From: an uncultured Spirochaetaceae bacterium
Lineage (GTDB): Bacteria; Spirochaetota; Spirochaetia; Sphaerochaetales; Sphaerochaetaceae
Direction of reading: 5' to 3'
Assembly: GCA_944389505.1 (NCBI GenBank)
Contig: CALXMP010000005.1
Span: 62,001 to 126,000, forward strand
DNA length: 64,000 nt
Shown here: piece by piece, positions 42,277 to 51,563 of the stretch
Position numbering within the stretch: the stretch's first letter is position 1
Layout of the letters: each line of letters opens with the position of its first letter
Notes under the pieces: model-generated
Database searches by the model: none
What the model was told of the DNA's origin: nothing
Seen by the model: the letters and a program-made list of their open reading frames with translations, nothing else
Program-made: the position numbers and the translations under genes

Positions 42277-43504
42277 TCTCATAATGATAGGAACAGAGCT
42301 TACACGGGGAATCATCCAGGACAAGAATGGCCCGATGATAAGCCGTGAGCTTACCCATCTTGGCGTTCATGTATCGCAGTTTGAGATACTCCCGGACGAT
42401 GGCACTATCGGATCGGTACTTGCTGCGGAGATTGCACGCTCTGGCCTTGTGGTTATAACAGGAGGGCTTGGCCCCACCACCGATGATATGACGCGCAATG
42501 TCATTGCTGATGCTTCTGGCCATAAGCTTATAAGGGATGAGGGTAGCTGGAACGCCCTTGTCGCAAAGCTCGGGGAAAGGGCATATGGCCCCAATTCGCG
42601 CCAGGCGATGATTCCGGAGGGATTCACTATAATCCCGAATGGCAATGGTACGGCTCCTGGCTTCTATGGTTATGCCGGTTCCTGTCTTATTGTCTGCCTT
42701 CCAGGACCTCCGAGAGAGCTTGAGCCGATGCTCTATGACTCCGTTCTTCCATTGATCAGGAAGAAGCTCGATCTTCCTGATGCCGAGCGTGATGAGTATT
42801 CGACATTCATAACGGCAGAGGCGAAGCTTGAGGAGCTCTATGAGGGCATCGATCCGGAGCTTGACTGGGGAACGAGATTCCAGGATTACAGGATATCATT
42901 GTATGTATCCGGAAAGACGAGGCGTGAACGCGATGAGGCGATCTCGAAGCTGAGATCCGTGCTTGGCGAAGGCCGTGTCGTTGATGGCGATACAGATCCG
43001 CTGTCAATGCTTATTGATTCGCTGAAGTGCCATGGTGCTACTGTATCAGCAGCAGAAAGCTGTACCGGCGGACTTGCTTCCGCCCTGCTTACCGAGCGTC
43101 CGGGATCATCTTCGTTCATGCTTGGTGCCGTGACATCATATGCCGCATCCGCGAAGGAGAATGTGCTGGGCGTCCCTGCTTCGCTGATAGATGAGCATGG
43201 AACTGTCTCATATGAGTGCGCAGAGGCGATGGCTGAGGGCGTAAGGCGCATAATGGGCTCTGATTACTCATTCTCGATTACAGGCGTTGCTGGACCTGAT
43301 GAGGATGAGGGAAAGCCTGTCGGCACTGTCTATATTGGATTTGCCGGCAAAGACAGGGAGAGCGAGAGCATAGTGCTCCGCTTCACTTCCTGGGGAAGGG
43401 CATCTATCAGAAGACGTGCTGCAGCTGCCGCTTTCATCCTTCTTTCGATGTATATCGAGGGAAAGAGCCCTGAGAAGATAGTGTCTTCATGGGATAACCT
43501 GTGA
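42266..43504 (+). CDS. cinA: CinA-family protein (NMN deamidase)
   Basis: 412 aa. N-terminal COG1058 domain (MIGTELTRGIIQDKN, TGGLGPTTDDMT) and C-terminal PncC-type nicotinamide-mononucleotide deamidase domain (SAAESCTGGLASALLT, GVAGPDEDEGKPVGTVYIG). Recycles pyridine nucleotides. Overlaps lnt by 11 bases. Confidence 0.92.
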   Translation: MNASLIMIGTELTRGIIQDKNGPMISRELTHLGVHVSQFEILPDDGTIGSVLAAEIARSGLVVITGGLGPTTDDMTRNVIADASGHKLIRDEGSWNALVAKLGERAYGPNSRQAMIPEGFTIIPNGNGTAPGFYGYAGSCLIVCLPGPPRELEPMLYDSVLPLIRKKLDLPDAERDEYSTFITAEAKLEELYEGIDPELDWGTRFQDYRISLYVSGKTRRERDEAISKLRSVLGEGRVVDGDTDPLSMLIDSLKCHGATVSAAESCTGGLASALLTERPGSSSFMLGAVTSYAASAKENVLGVPASLIDEHGTVSYECAEAMAEGVRRIMGSDYSFSITGVAGPDEDEGKPVGTVYIGFAGKDRESESIVLRFTSWGRASIRRRAAAAAFILLSMYIEGKSPEKIVSSWDNL

Positions 43505-43515
43505 ATTTCGTTCAT

Positions 43516-43576
43516 TTCATGGTTTGCGGTCATAATGGAATCGCATGTTGACTACAAACCATGAACCGATTAACAT
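43516..43576 (+). promoter_or_regulatory. rho promoter overlapping an 11-bp inverted repeat
   Basis: TTGACT (43548-43553), 17-base spacer, TAACAT (43571-43576). A perfect inverted repeat TTCATGGTTTG (43516-43526) / CAAACCATGAA (43555-43565) has its right arm inside the spacer, so it could be an operator or, in read-through RNA from cinA, a hairpin. Confidence 0.6.
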
Positions 43577-43651
43577 CCAGATTGTAGTTTGATTTGCCTT
43601 CTGAAGAGGGCACTCCAATTCTTTTAACTGAAATAACCCGGAGAATATTCA

Positions 43652-45457
43652 ATGTCAGATTTGTTTGACGAGGCTGGAGAAGCTGAAGCTGCTGTACCTG
43701 CAGTTGCGGCAGAGGAAGCGGCCCCGGCCAGAAGAAGGCCAGGAAGACCAAGAAAGACAAGACCAGTTGCAGAAGGTGAGAAATCGCCTAAGCGCGTTAC
43801 GATAAAGAGAAAGCCAAAGGTGACGGTCAAGGCCGCACCTGCACAGGCTGAGGCTGAGGTCAAGGAATCGCCAGTTGAGGCTGCGGCTCCTGCAGCTATG
43901 GAGATTCAGGAAATCCCTGCAGAGACCATTGCGGATGAGCCCGTTGCACAGGAGAGCAATCCCGAGTCCGACGGCTCAGCTCCTGTCCCGGAAGAGGCAG
44001 ATGCAGCATCTGCCGAGGCTGAGGATAATGGTCAGAGATACCGCGATGAGCGTTTTGACAGGAACGGCTATCGCCAGAACCGCCGCGATAAGCATATGCG
44101 GAACAACAGCAGGGGAAGGAAGGAGGAGTATCCGCCAGAGGTCAATCTCGACGAGCATCCCGATGCACCACAGCTCTTCATATCCGTCCTTACAGCCCTT
44201 CATCTCGATGCATTGAGGGACAGAGCAAGAGAGGCTGGTATTCCAGAGGATGTGATCTTCGATTCGAGGAAGCAGGATCTTATCGCAAGGATGCTCAGGC
44301 TCCATTCCGCAGCGGGCGGGGTTCTCCTTGTAGAAGGCGTGCTCGAGATTCTGCAGGAAGGTAGTTTCGGATACATCAGATATGCGGTGAATAACTATCT
44401 TGCAGGAACGGAGGATGTATATGTTCCTTCATCGATCATCAAGGCTGTCGGCCTTAAGACCGGTGACTTCGTATACGCACAGATCCGTGCTCCGAGGGAA
44501 GGCGAGAAGAGCGCTGCGGTCATCCGTGTCCTCAAAGTGAATAATGAGGAGCCGCGTATGGCGAAGGTCCGCGCTCCGTTCGATTCCCTTACTCCGATCT
44601 TCCCCGATGAGAGACTTCATCTGGAGGTTATCCCTGAGGATGGCAGCGCAGATCTCTCCACTAGGGTCGTCGATCTTTTCTGCCCGATCGGAAAAGGCCA
44701 GAGGTCGCTTATCGTCGCACCTCCAAGAACAGGTAAGACGGTCCTGATGCAGAAGATCGCGAATGCCATAACAGCCAACCATCCGGAGGTCATACTCATT
44801 GTCCTCCTTGTCGATGAGCGTCCTGAGGAGGTCACCGATATGGAGAGGAATGTAAAGGCCGAGGTAATCGCTTCTACATTCGATGAGCAGGCTCAGCATC
44901 ATGTCCAGGTTGCAGAGATGGTCATCGAGAAGGCAAAGAGGCTTGTTGAGTACAAGAAGGATGTTGTCATTCTTCTCGATTCGATCACAAGGCTTGCCCG
45001 TGCATATAACCAGACAGTTCCTGCATCAGGCAAGATTCTCTCGGGCGGCGTTGATTCCAATGCTCTCCATAAGCCTAAGAGATTCTTCGGAGCAGCGAGG
45101 AATATTGAGGAAGGTGGATCCCTTACGATTATCTCGACAGCGCTTATCGAGACAGGCTCCAGAATGGATGAGGTCATCTTCGAGGAGTTCAAGGGTACGG
45201 GAAACAATGAGATTGTGCTTGACCGCAAGATGGCTGACAACCGCCGCTTCCCTGCAATAAATATCAAGAAGTCGGGTACAAGGCGCGACGATCTGCTGCT
45301 TGCTGAGGATGTTCGGTCCAGGATCTATCTCCTGCGCACGGCGTTCGGTAATCTCGATGATATGGATATGTCCGTAAGCATCATTGACAAGATGCGGAAA
45401 ACGAACAACAATAAGGAGTTCCTCGACTCGATGAATACACCGGCGAGGATGATATGA
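43652..45457 (+). CDS. rho: Transcription termination factor Rho, with long N-terminal extension
   Basis: 601 aa against about 420 in E. coli. Residues 1 to about 170 are a low-complexity Ala/Glu/Pro-rich then Arg/Asn-rich extension holding an AT-hook-like RRRPGRPRK near residue 30. Then the RNA-binding cold-shock domain ([17 protein letters not shown]), Walker A APPRTGKT near residue 358, [13 protein letters not shown], and the Q- and R-loops ([23 protein letters not shown]). Hexameric RNA helicase that ends transcription. Long inserts also occur in actinobacterial Rho. Confidence 0.95.
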   Translation: MSDLFDEAGEAEAAVPAVAAEEAAPARRRPGRPRKTRPVAEGEKSPKRVTIKRKPKVTVKAAPAQAEAEVKESPVEAAAPAAMEIQEIPAETIADEPVAQESNPESDGSAPVPEEADAASAEAEDNGQRYRDERFDRNGYRQNRRDKHMRNNSRGRKEEYPPEVNLDEHPDAPQLFISVLTALHLDALRDRAREAGIPEDVIFDSRKQDLIARMLRLHSAAGGVLLVEGVLEILQEGSFGYIRYAVNNYLAGTEDVYVPSSIIKAVGLKTGDFVYAQIRAPREGEKSAAVIRVLKVNNEEPRMAKVRAPFDSLTPIFPDERLHLEVIPEDGSADLSTRVVDLFCPIGKGQRSLIVAPPRTGKTVLMQKIANAITANHPEVILIVLLVDERPEEVTDMERNVKAEVIASTFDEQAQHHVQVAEMVIEKAKRLVEYKKDVVILLDSITRLARAYNQTVPASGKILSGGVDSNALHKPKRFFGAARNIEEGGSLTIISTALIETGSRMDEVIFEEFKGTGNNEIVLDRKMADNRRFPAINIKKSGTRRDDLLLAEDVRSRIYLLRTAFGNLDDMDMSVSIIDKMRKTNNNKEFLDSMNTPARMI

Positions 45458-45510
45458 AATCTTTTGTCTGTGAAAGCAGGCGATATATTCAATAGACCGG
45501 AGGAAGGAAA

Positions 45511-45717
45511 ATGAAGAAGAATATCCACCCTGATTATGAGCTTCAGGAAATCCATTGCTCTTGCGGCAATGTGATCAAGACAAAGTCCACTGCAAAGAAC
45601 CTGCATGTTGAAATCTGCTCGGCATGCCATCCGTTCTTCACAGGAACACAGAAGCTTGTTGATACGACAGGTAGAGTTGAGCGCTTCAACAAGAGATACA
45701 ACAGAACAGCAAAATAA
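45511..45717 (+). CDS. rpmE: 50S ribosomal protein L31, zinc-binding type
   Basis: 68 aa. [20 protein letters not shown] and [15 protein letters not shown] supply the four zinc cysteines (C-x-C, C-x-x-C). GGAGGAAGG before ATG. Follows rho, a common arrangement, and is closed by a strong terminator. Confidence 0.96.
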   Translation: MKKNIHPDYELQEIHCSCGNVIKTKSTAKNLHVEICSACHPFFTGTQKLVDTTGRVERFNKRYNRTAK

Positions 45718-45738
45718 GACAGCTGAATCGTATTGCAG

Positions 45739-45766
45739 GGCCGGGTTTTATCCCGGCTTTTGCTTT
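45739..45766 (+). terminator. rho-rpmE intrinsic terminator
   Basis: GCCGGG/CCCGGC stem, 6-base loop, followed by TTTTGCTTT. Confidence 0.9.
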
Positions 45767-45831
45767 GTCTGGCTGTACTTGCAGGAAAACCCTGTGATTT
45801 ATTATAATTCCACCAGAAAGGTGGGATGCAT

Positions 45832-46995
45832 ATGGACGGCATTGAAAAAGCCCATACTGAGGAATATGGAGGGGAACCAGCTGTATTGGTTGAGGTTCCT
45901 CAGGTTACTACACTGCTCGGGGCATTCTCGGAGTTCTGCAATGGATATGCCATCACGAGTACAAATGATCATGGATTGAGGGTTGCGATAACCCCTAGGA
46001 CAGATAATCTTGTGCGGGTCTATAACGCATCCCGCAATGAACGCAAGAAGTTCCAGCTTGCAGTGATAAGACAGCGCAAGGAGGACAAGTGGGCGCAGAT
46101 CGTCAAAGCAGTATGCCAGGCGGTCATCTCCGCAGAGCTTCCCATTACCGGATTCGATATGACATTCAAGGGACAGAGCGCCGTGGCGGACAATCCGTCT
46201 CTTACAGCGGCCCTTGTATCCGGGCTTGTTTGTGCCCTCAATACGCTTTTCAATTTCGGACTCGATGCCGATGGGCAGGTAAGGCTTGCATTCAGCACAA
46301 ACAGATTCTCAGAGGTCTATAAGCTCAGGCTCCGCGATCTTATAACGATATTCACAGCAGAGCCGGGGAAGATAATCTTCTTCGATCTTGAGAGCTATGA
46401 CTATGAATCCTTTGATTACCCATTTGTGAAGGGCAGTGGTGTGGGCTCATATTTCATTGACTGCAGCCTCCCTGAGGGGGAGCTCTCGGAAGAAGTCATA
46501 ATCTTCAGGGAGAACTGCGTAGAGGCTGCAAAGCGCATGAAGGAGATTCTTCCAAGAGGTGAAAAGCTCAGGCAGCTGACGGAGCGTGGCATACGCCATC
46601 TCCATCTGCCATTCTCTGAGGAGCTCAAGCGCACGCTGTCATTCGTCGTAGAGGATTCAGCCTTTGCCAGGAAATCGATGGATTCGATAAAGAGCGGCAA
46701 TTCCACAGCATTCGGCAAGATATTCACTGCAGAGCAGAGGAATCTCTCAGAGCTTGCGGAGCTTACTTCCCCAGAGGTTGACTGGCTTGTGAAGCGTGGC
46801 ATAGAGGCCCATGGAGTCAAAGGCATCACCGAGATCTCTGTGGGGATATCAGGGACACTGGTTGCTCTTATAGATGATGGAGCGGAGGAGCTATATAGAA
46901 AGCAGCTTGAGGAGTATGAGCGCATTTTCGGCTTCCATCCGATCATGAGGGAGTATGTTCCCTCTGGAAGCATCAAAGTGATAAGCGGGAAATGA
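45832..46995 (+). CDS. Galactokinase-like GHMP protein with altered active-site motifs
   Basis: 387 aa from MDGIEKAH (ATG 45826 also possible; AAAGGTGGG upstream). The overall order matches galactokinase: TTLLGAFSEFCNGYAI stands where IGEHTDYNGGYV is expected, GQSAVADNPSLTAALVSG where the PxGAGLSSSAA phosphate loop is expected, RDLITIFTAEPGKIIFFDLES keeps the catalytic-Asp spacing of MDQFIS...LIDCRS, and SPEVDWLVKRGIEA with ISVGISGT replaces MTGGGFGGC. Sugar-contact and glycine-rich residues are therefore largely changed, so galactokinase activity is doubtful. It precedes surE. Confidence 0.75.
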   Translation: MDGIEKAHTEEYGGEPAVLVEVPQVTTLLGAFSEFCNGYAITSTNDHGLRVAITPRTDNLVRVYNASRNERKKFQLAVIRQRKEDKWAQIVKAVCQAVISAELPITGFDMTFKGQSAVADNPSLTAALVSGLVCALNTLFNFGLDADGQVRLAFSTNRFSEVYKLRLRDLITIFTAEPGKIIFFDLESYDYESFDYPFVKGSGVGSYFIDCSLPEGELSEEVIIFRENCVEAAKRMKEILPRGEKLRQLTERGIRHLHLPFSEELKRTLSFVVEDSAFARKSMDSIKSGNSTAFGKIFTAEQRNLSELAELTSPEVDWLVKRGIEAHGVKGITEISVGISGTLVALIDDGAEELYRKQLEEYERIFGFHPIMREYVPSGSIKVISGK

Positions 46996-46997
46996 CG

Positions 46998-47735
46998 ATG
47001 AATATACTTCTTTCAAATGATGATGGATATATGGCTATGGGTCTGAAGGCCCTTGATGCCATCCTCTCCGAGGCGGGACATAAGATATCTGTGGCTGCTC
47101 CTGATAGCGAGCAGAGCGGTAAGTCCCACAGCTTTACCATAACAGGAAGGATGAGGGCTGTTGAGTATGCCCCCGGTCATTACCATTTCTCCGGTACTCC
47201 TGTTGACTGCATAATATACAGCCATCGCTGTTCTTTATTCCAGGAGATGCCCGATATCGTGATATCAGGGATAAACCATGGATATAATCTCTCTACTGAT
47301 ATCATATACTCCGGGACCTGTGCGGCTGCGAGGCAGGCTGCTTTGTATGGCATGAAGGCTATTGCGGTATCGCTTGAGCCAGGGGCTCCTTCCTATATGT
47401 TCGGCGTCGCTGCGGAGTTTATCCGTGATAATCTTCCATCATTTGCTGCAGCTATCCCTGAGTATTCCTTCATGAATGTTAATATCCCAGCTTCATTCAA
47501 TGGGGAATGGAGGCTTTCCGGCATAGGGGTCTCCTCATATTCCGATACGATCATCATCGCAGAGGATAACGGTTCGGAGAAGATCCTTGCTATGGCTGAC
47601 AGCGAGATCACAAGAGGGGGAGATGCTGGGGATTATCCTGTCGATTCAGATGTATGCAGCAGTGGTATGGCCTCAGTCTCGATCGTGAAATGCTTCCCTG
47701 AGATCGATGAGAGGGGAATGGGTCTTCTTTCCTGA
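46998..47735 (+). CDS. surE: 5'/3'-nucleotidase SurE
   Basis: 245 aa from MNILLSNDDGYMAMG, the classic SurE opening with metal Asp-Asp. SGKSHSFTI, GTPVDCI and SGINHGYNLSTDIIYSGT(C)AAARQA complete the site. Hydrolyses nucleoside monophosphates. Overlaps the next gene by one base. Confidence 0.93.
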   Translation: MNILLSNDDGYMAMGLKALDAILSEAGHKISVAAPDSEQSGKSHSFTITGRMRAVEYAPGHYHFSGTPVDCIIYSHRCSLFQEMPDIVISGINHGYNLSTDIIYSGTCAAARQAALYGMKAIAVSLEPGAPSYMFGVAAEFIRDNLPSFAAAIPEYSFMNVNIPASFNGEWRLSGIGVSSYSDTIIIAEDNGSEKILAMADSEITRGGDAGDYPVDSDVCSSGMASVSIVKCFPEIDERGMGLLS

Positions 47736-48022
47736 TGTGGGATGATATCTGCGAAGGATGCGCTCTATGCTGTTATGAGCGTACTGTATCTGAAGATCAT
47801 GTAATAATCGATCTGTCTTCTCCCTGCAGGTTCCTTGATGAGGAAACAAAGCGCTGCACTGTCTATAAAGATCGTACCCGGCTGAATAAAAGCTGCAGCA
47901 GGCTTACCCCGCTGCATGCCATGTTCTCTTCATGCCTTCCTCCCTCCTGTGCTTATATCAGATGGGCAGAGGATCATCATATAAGATTCAGGAAGGGGAA
48001 GGAGATGGTTCTGGAAAGCTAA
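47735..48022 (+). CDS. YkgJ/YcgN-type cysteine-cluster protein
   Basis: 95 aa. Cysteine pattern CEGCALCC...PCRFLDEETKRCTVYKDR...SCSRLTP...SCLPPSCAY matches the Zn/Fe-chelating YkgJ family and, in its spacing, UPF0260 (YcgN). Function in the family unknown; metal binding is predicted. Coupled to surE (TGATG). Confidence 0.85.
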   Translation: MWDDICEGCALCCYERTVSEDHVIIDLSSPCRFLDEETKRCTVYKDRTRLNKSCSRLTPLHAMFSSCLPPSCAYIRWAEDHHIRFRKGKEMVLES

Positions 48023-49152
48023 TTCCAGGGCCAGGTATCTGTCAGTCCGAACCTTGCTGAGAGCTCATTGATCACTTTCTGCAATGATTTAGGTACAGGG
48101 CAGCCATGCTTCATCCTGTAGCCTCTTGCCTCCCATTCCAGTTCTCCTGCTGTATATATCCTGTCCTCTCCTGGTGCTTTCCTGCTTTCCCTGAGTTCCT
48201 TTAGTATCTGTGTGGAGATTTTCCTGAAAAGCTCTCTTCCCATGAAGAAACCGGGATCTATGGCAATGAAGAAATGTCCGAGGTGGTATGGCTTTGGATT
48301 GCCATTGGCATCTTTATCTGTAAGATCCTTCAGAAAGCTGCCATCCTGCAATGCAGCGGAGAGAATCTCTACGACAGTCGCATAGCCGTAGCCTTTGTAT
48401 CCTGCTCCGTCTGTACCTATGCCGCCTAGCGGTGCAAGCGCGGCCTTGCCAAGCGTAAGATCCTTGAGTATGGCTTCTGTATCGGTTCTGGTCTTTCCGG
48501 TCTCATCGATTACCCATCCAGGAGGTATCTCTTTTCCAGCTCTTCCATAGACTTCGATCTTCCCACGCTGCGATACAGATGTAGCTGCATCGATTATGAA
48601 TGGGAACGGATCATCGGTCGGGATACCAATGGTAAGTGGGTTTGTCCCGAGCATGTTCTCCGTACCAAAGGTTGGAGCGATTGACGGCCTTGCATTTGTG
48701 CCGGTTATGCCTATCATTCCTTTCTCTGTTGCCATTGAGGCATAGTATCCGGCAATGCCATAGTGGCTACTGTTCCTGACCACGGACATTCCCATACCGT
48801 ATTCAGCTGCCTTGCTTATGGCAATCTCCATTGCTTTGTGGGATGCGACATGTCCCATGCCATCATGGGCGTCAATGACACAGGCTGTTTTATCATCCTT
48901 TATGATCTCGACCTCTGTGACCGGATTCAGGATGCCTTTGTCTATCCTGTCGATGTATATCGGCTTGAGGCGTCCGATGCCATGGCTGTCTATACCGCGT
49001 TTATCGGATTCAATAAGGATATCTGATATGATGTCTGCATCATTCTCAGGTACGCCTGAATGTATAAGACAAGCCTTCATGAATGCCTCTAGCTTATCGA
49101 AGGGAACGAATGCATCATCTTTGTACTTCTCAAGGAATTCCTGTTCTGTCAT
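48019..49152 (-). CDS. Ldh-family (malate/L-lactate/sulfolactate-type) NAD(P) dehydrogenase
   Basis: 377 aa. RGIDSHGIGRLKPIYIDRI, VVRNSSHYGIAGYYASMA, TGTNARPSIAPTFGTENMLGTNPLTIGIP and YKGYGYATVVEILSAAL are signatures of the type-2 malate/lactate dehydrogenase (Ldh_2) family, unrelated to classical LDH. Members use 2-hydroxy acids such as malate, ureidoglycolate or sulfolactate; which one is not readable. GGAG before the ATG. Confidence 0.9.
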   Translation of the reverse strand: MTEQEFLEKYKDDAFVPFDKLEAFMKACLIHSGVPENDADIISDILIESDKRGIDSHGIGRLKPIYIDRIDKGILNPVTEVEIIKDDKTACVIDAHDGMGHVASHKAMEIAISKAAEYGMGMSVVRNSSHYGIAGYYASMATEKGMIGITGTNARPSIAPTFGTENMLGTNPLTIGIPTDDPFPFIIDAATSVSQRGKIEVYGRAGKEIPPGWVIDETGKTRTDTEAILKDLTLGKAALAPLGGIGTDGAGYKGYGYATVVEILSAALQDGSFLKDLTDKDANGNPKPYHLGHFFIAIDPGFFMGRELFRKISTQILKELRESRKAPGEDRIYTAGELEWEARGYRMKHGCPVPKSLQKVINELSARFGLTDTWPWN

Positions 49153-49166
49153 GTTGACTCCTTTTC

Positions 49167-49748
49167 TCAGTAGATTATATATCCCAGTGGTGGGGGAGTG
49201 AGCTGGTCCCAGCTATATCCTGGGAATCTCCAGGATATTCCTATATATCCAGTACCGGCAAAATTGAATGTCCTCTTCGGATCGGCCTCATCTATTACCA
49301 GGAACTGAGGATATAGCGATGTTCCGACAGTCACGCCGATATTCGGATACGTCGTATCGAAGTAGTAGGTGAACGATGCATCGATTCCAACTCCAAAGCC
49401 GAAAGAATCGCCTCTGGCATATTCAACGACAACACCAGGTCCTACTGTAAGGTTAAGGGCTATGTTCTCTGCTACCCTGAATTCAAAGCCTGGACCTGCA
49501 ATGAACCCGACCATGAATCCGAAATAGTTATGTGAGAAATTGAATGCGACATCGGCATGGGTGCTGAGGCCTATCCCGAAGTATCTCGATATATCTCCTA
49601 GATACTGATACGTAGAGTTGAATCCGAGAAGCCCAGTACCTCGTGTGGAGTATCCTCCATTGAAACCCAGATTGCCTGTCTCTGTTGCAGCGCCTAGCGG
49701 CATGAAGACTATTAAGACAAGCAGGATTATCATTGCGATCTTTCTCAT
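49167..49748 (-). CDS. Small outer-membrane beta-barrel-like protein
   Basis: 193 aa; signal peptide MRKIAMIILLVLIVFMPLGAA. Repeated strands with Gly and aromatics (GNLGFNGGYSTRGTGLLGFN, GFGVGIDASFTYYFD, GTGYIGISWRF). Resembles the small exported proteins at 37.4-38.7 kb in design. No family recognised. Confidence 0.72.
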   Translation of the reverse strand: MRKIAMIILLVLIVFMPLGAATETGNLGFNGGYSTRGTGLLGFNSTYQYLGDISRYFGIGLSTHADVAFNFSHNYFGFMVGFIAGPGFEFRVAENIALNLTVGPGVVVEYARGDSFGFGVGIDASFTYYFDTTYPNIGVTVGTSLYPQFLVIDEADPKRTFNFAGTGYIGISWRFPGYSWDQLTPPPLGYIIY

Positions 49749-49835
49749 AACGTTCCCTCGGCTATAGTATACAGGAAAACAGAGAACCGGATGAAACGAA
49801 ATCAGGAATTAACATAGCATGGATAGTATCATGCT

Positions 49836-50519
49836 ATGGAAAGAAGACGCATACATTCTCTTGTTTTCTCGATAGTCTTCAAAGGATTATTCACTGCGAT
49901 AGGAATCGGTCTCATGATCGGCGCGCTGGCAGTGATGCTTTCTGGAAGGAATTTCATCAGGAATTCCTTTCCTGTCTCTGGGGAGATCATCGATATCGCG
50001 TGGGATGGCCTTTCTGAGACTTATGAGACGATTGCAGGGTATGAAGTCGCAGGGGAATCGTATATCAGGGACATAGGATTCTATTCATCAGATATGCGGC
50101 CAGGGGATGTCATAGAAATACTCGTATCAAACGTAGATCCCTGGGATATACGGTATCCGGGAAGTGATACATTGGCTATCATAGTATTATTCTCGATGGG
50201 CACGGTTTTCCTGTTCTTCGGGGTTATGTGCATTATCATCGATCATAGGAAAAGAAAGAAGACTGAAGATCTGCTTGCAACGGGTATCAGGGTAGAAGCA
50301 AAGATCATCGATATACGGGAGAATACCAATGAAAGCCTCGATGGCTATCATCCGCTTATAATATACTGCCGCTATGATTCACCCGATGGCAGGATATATC
50401 TATTTCATAGTGATTCCGTCTGGAAGGAAAGCTATCAAATCAACCCTGATGCATTGGTTCCTGTCTATGTGGATAAGAACAATCCATCGCACTACTATGT
50501 TGATACAAATGAAATATAA
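49836..50519 (+). CDS. DUF3592-like membrane protein
   Basis: 227 aa. Membrane helices near residues 11-32 and 113-135 bracket an extracytoplasmic beta domain (VSGEIIDIAWDG..., MRPGDVIEILVSNVDPWDIRYPG), and a second similar domain follows (GIRVEAKIIDIRENT, VPVYVDKNNPSHYYVD), as in DUF3592 proteins. TAGTAT lies six bases before the ATG and no SD is present. Function unknown. Confidence 0.7.
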   Translation: MERRRIHSLVFSIVFKGLFTAIGIGLMIGALAVMLSGRNFIRNSFPVSGEIIDIAWDGLSETYETIAGYEVAGESYIRDIGFYSSDMRPGDVIEILVSNVDPWDIRYPGSDTLAIIVLFSMGTVFLFFGVMCIIIDHRKRKKTEDLLATGIRVEAKIIDIRENTNESLDGYHPLIIYCRYDSPDGRIYLFHSDSVWKESYQINPDALVPVYVDKNNPSHYYVDTNEI

Positions 50520-50588
50520 GGACAAATTCGTTTATTTGCTTGATTGAATTGGATTCTTCTGTTACAGTCTTAAAGCAACTTAATAAAT

Positions 50589-50662
50589 GGTGCGATACCC
50601 AAGTGGCCTAAGGGGGCGGTCTGCAAAACCGCTTTTCATCGGTTCGAATCCGATTCGCACCT
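50589..50662 (+). tRNA. tRNA-Cys (anticodon GCA)
   Basis: Acceptor stem GGTGCGA/TCGCACC, anticodon stem GCGGT/ACCGC enclosing loop CTGCAAA (anticodon GCA), T-arm GGTTCGAATCC. Discriminator T; CCA is not encoded. It marks the left edge of the accessory stretch up to 55 kb. Confidence 0.95.
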
Positions 50663-50670
50663 CTAGAGCT

Positions 50671-50697
50671 AACTCCTTGCGATGCAAGGAGTTTTTT
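50671..50697 (+). terminator. Terminator after tRNA-Cys
   Basis: 10-bp perfect stem AACTCCTTGC/GCAAGGAGTT with a 3-base loop and six T. Confidence 0.9.
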
Positions 50698-50738
50698 ATG
50701 TAAAAATGCTAAAATTATGTTGATTTGCCCATTAAATA

Positions 50739-51062
50739 ATGTACATTAATATATGGATATTAAATCTGACAGAGAAGAGTCGCGATGGATTATTTGAATG
50801 GGATACCGAAAAGAACAAAGTGAATATCATCAAGCATGGAATCTCGTTCTCTGAAGCCATAGGCATCTTTCTTGATTCAAACAGGCAGGAATTCTTTGAT
50901 GAGCTGCATTCATCAGAAGAAGAACAGAGATACATAACCATAGGAAGGTTGCCAGGAAAATTTCTTGTTGTGCTTGTCGTCTCTACTGACCGGAATGGAA
51001 TAACAAGAAGCATATCCGCCAGATATGCTTCGAAAAAGGAGGAACAGCTTTATTATGGATGA
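50739..51062 (+). CDS. brnT: BrnT-family toxin
   Basis: 107 aa. Core LFEWDTEKNKVNIIKHGISFSEAI and ITIGRLPGKFLVVLVV...ITRSISARYASKKEEQLY match the BrnT RNase toxin (RelE-like fold). The N-terminal 18 residues exceed the usual start and the ATG at 50739 lacks an SD, so the true start is uncertain. Overlaps brnA by 8 bases. Confidence 0.88.
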   Translation: MYINIWILNLTEKSRDGLFEWDTEKNKVNIIKHGISFSEAIGIFLDSNRQEFFDELHSSEEEQRYITIGRLPGKFLVVLVVSTDRNGITRSISARYASKKEEQLYYG

Positions 51063-51300
51063 TAAAAGACTAGATTTCTCAGATATTCCGGAGCTCACAC
51101 CGGACTATCTAAAGACATTGAGAAAAGTGACTCCCAGGGAGTTTTATAAAGTAACCCCAATCAAAGAATCATGTCACATAATGCTCGACAAAGATGTCCT
51201 TGATTTCTTTGGCAAGGGGAAGAAGAAAGGCTATCAGACGAGGATAAATAAAGCCTTGAGAGAATATATGTCAGAACATATTAATGAGTATCATGCTTAG
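51055..51300 (+). CDS. brnA: BrnA-family antitoxin
   Basis: 81 aa. MDDKRLDFSDIPELTPDYLKTLRKVTP then a C-terminal ribbon-helix-helix type segment GKKKGYQTRINKALREYM. Neutralises BrnT and represses the operon. AAAGGAGG 12 bases upstream. Confidence 0.87.
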   Translation: MDDKRLDFSDIPELTPDYLKTLRKVTPREFYKVTPIKESCHIMLDKDVLDFFGKGKKKGYQTRINKALREYMSEHINEYHA

Positions 51301-51560
51301 ACCAAAAGCCTTGAGGGCAATCAAACTATTAGCTGATTTTGGGAATGCGCTCAGAGAACCTGACTCAAACCAATTGGAGATGGGATATTCGAACTGAGGG
51401 CTAAGCTTGGCACAGATATAGTTCGGATTTTGTATTTCTTCTGTGAAGGACAGGCTGTGGTCCTGACAAATGGATTTGTGAAGAAAACACAGAAGACACC
51501 GGATAATCAGATCCGGCAGGCTAGAATATACAGGGCTGATTACCTGGAAAGGAGAAAAGC
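51293..51560 (+). pseudogene. Broken Gp49/HigB-type toxin
   Basis: Frame 1 from 51293 reads LRPKALRAIKLLADFGNALREPDSNQLE, then a one-base deletion near 51379 shifts the frame; the other frame continues GIFELRAKLGTDIVRILYFF...LTNGFVKKTQKTP. Together they are residues from about 25 to the end of a phage-derived Gp49-like (RelE) toxin. The N-terminal part is missing and the remnant begins exactly at the end of brnA. The adjacent antitoxin is intact. Confidence 0.8.
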
Positions 51561-51563
51561 AGA

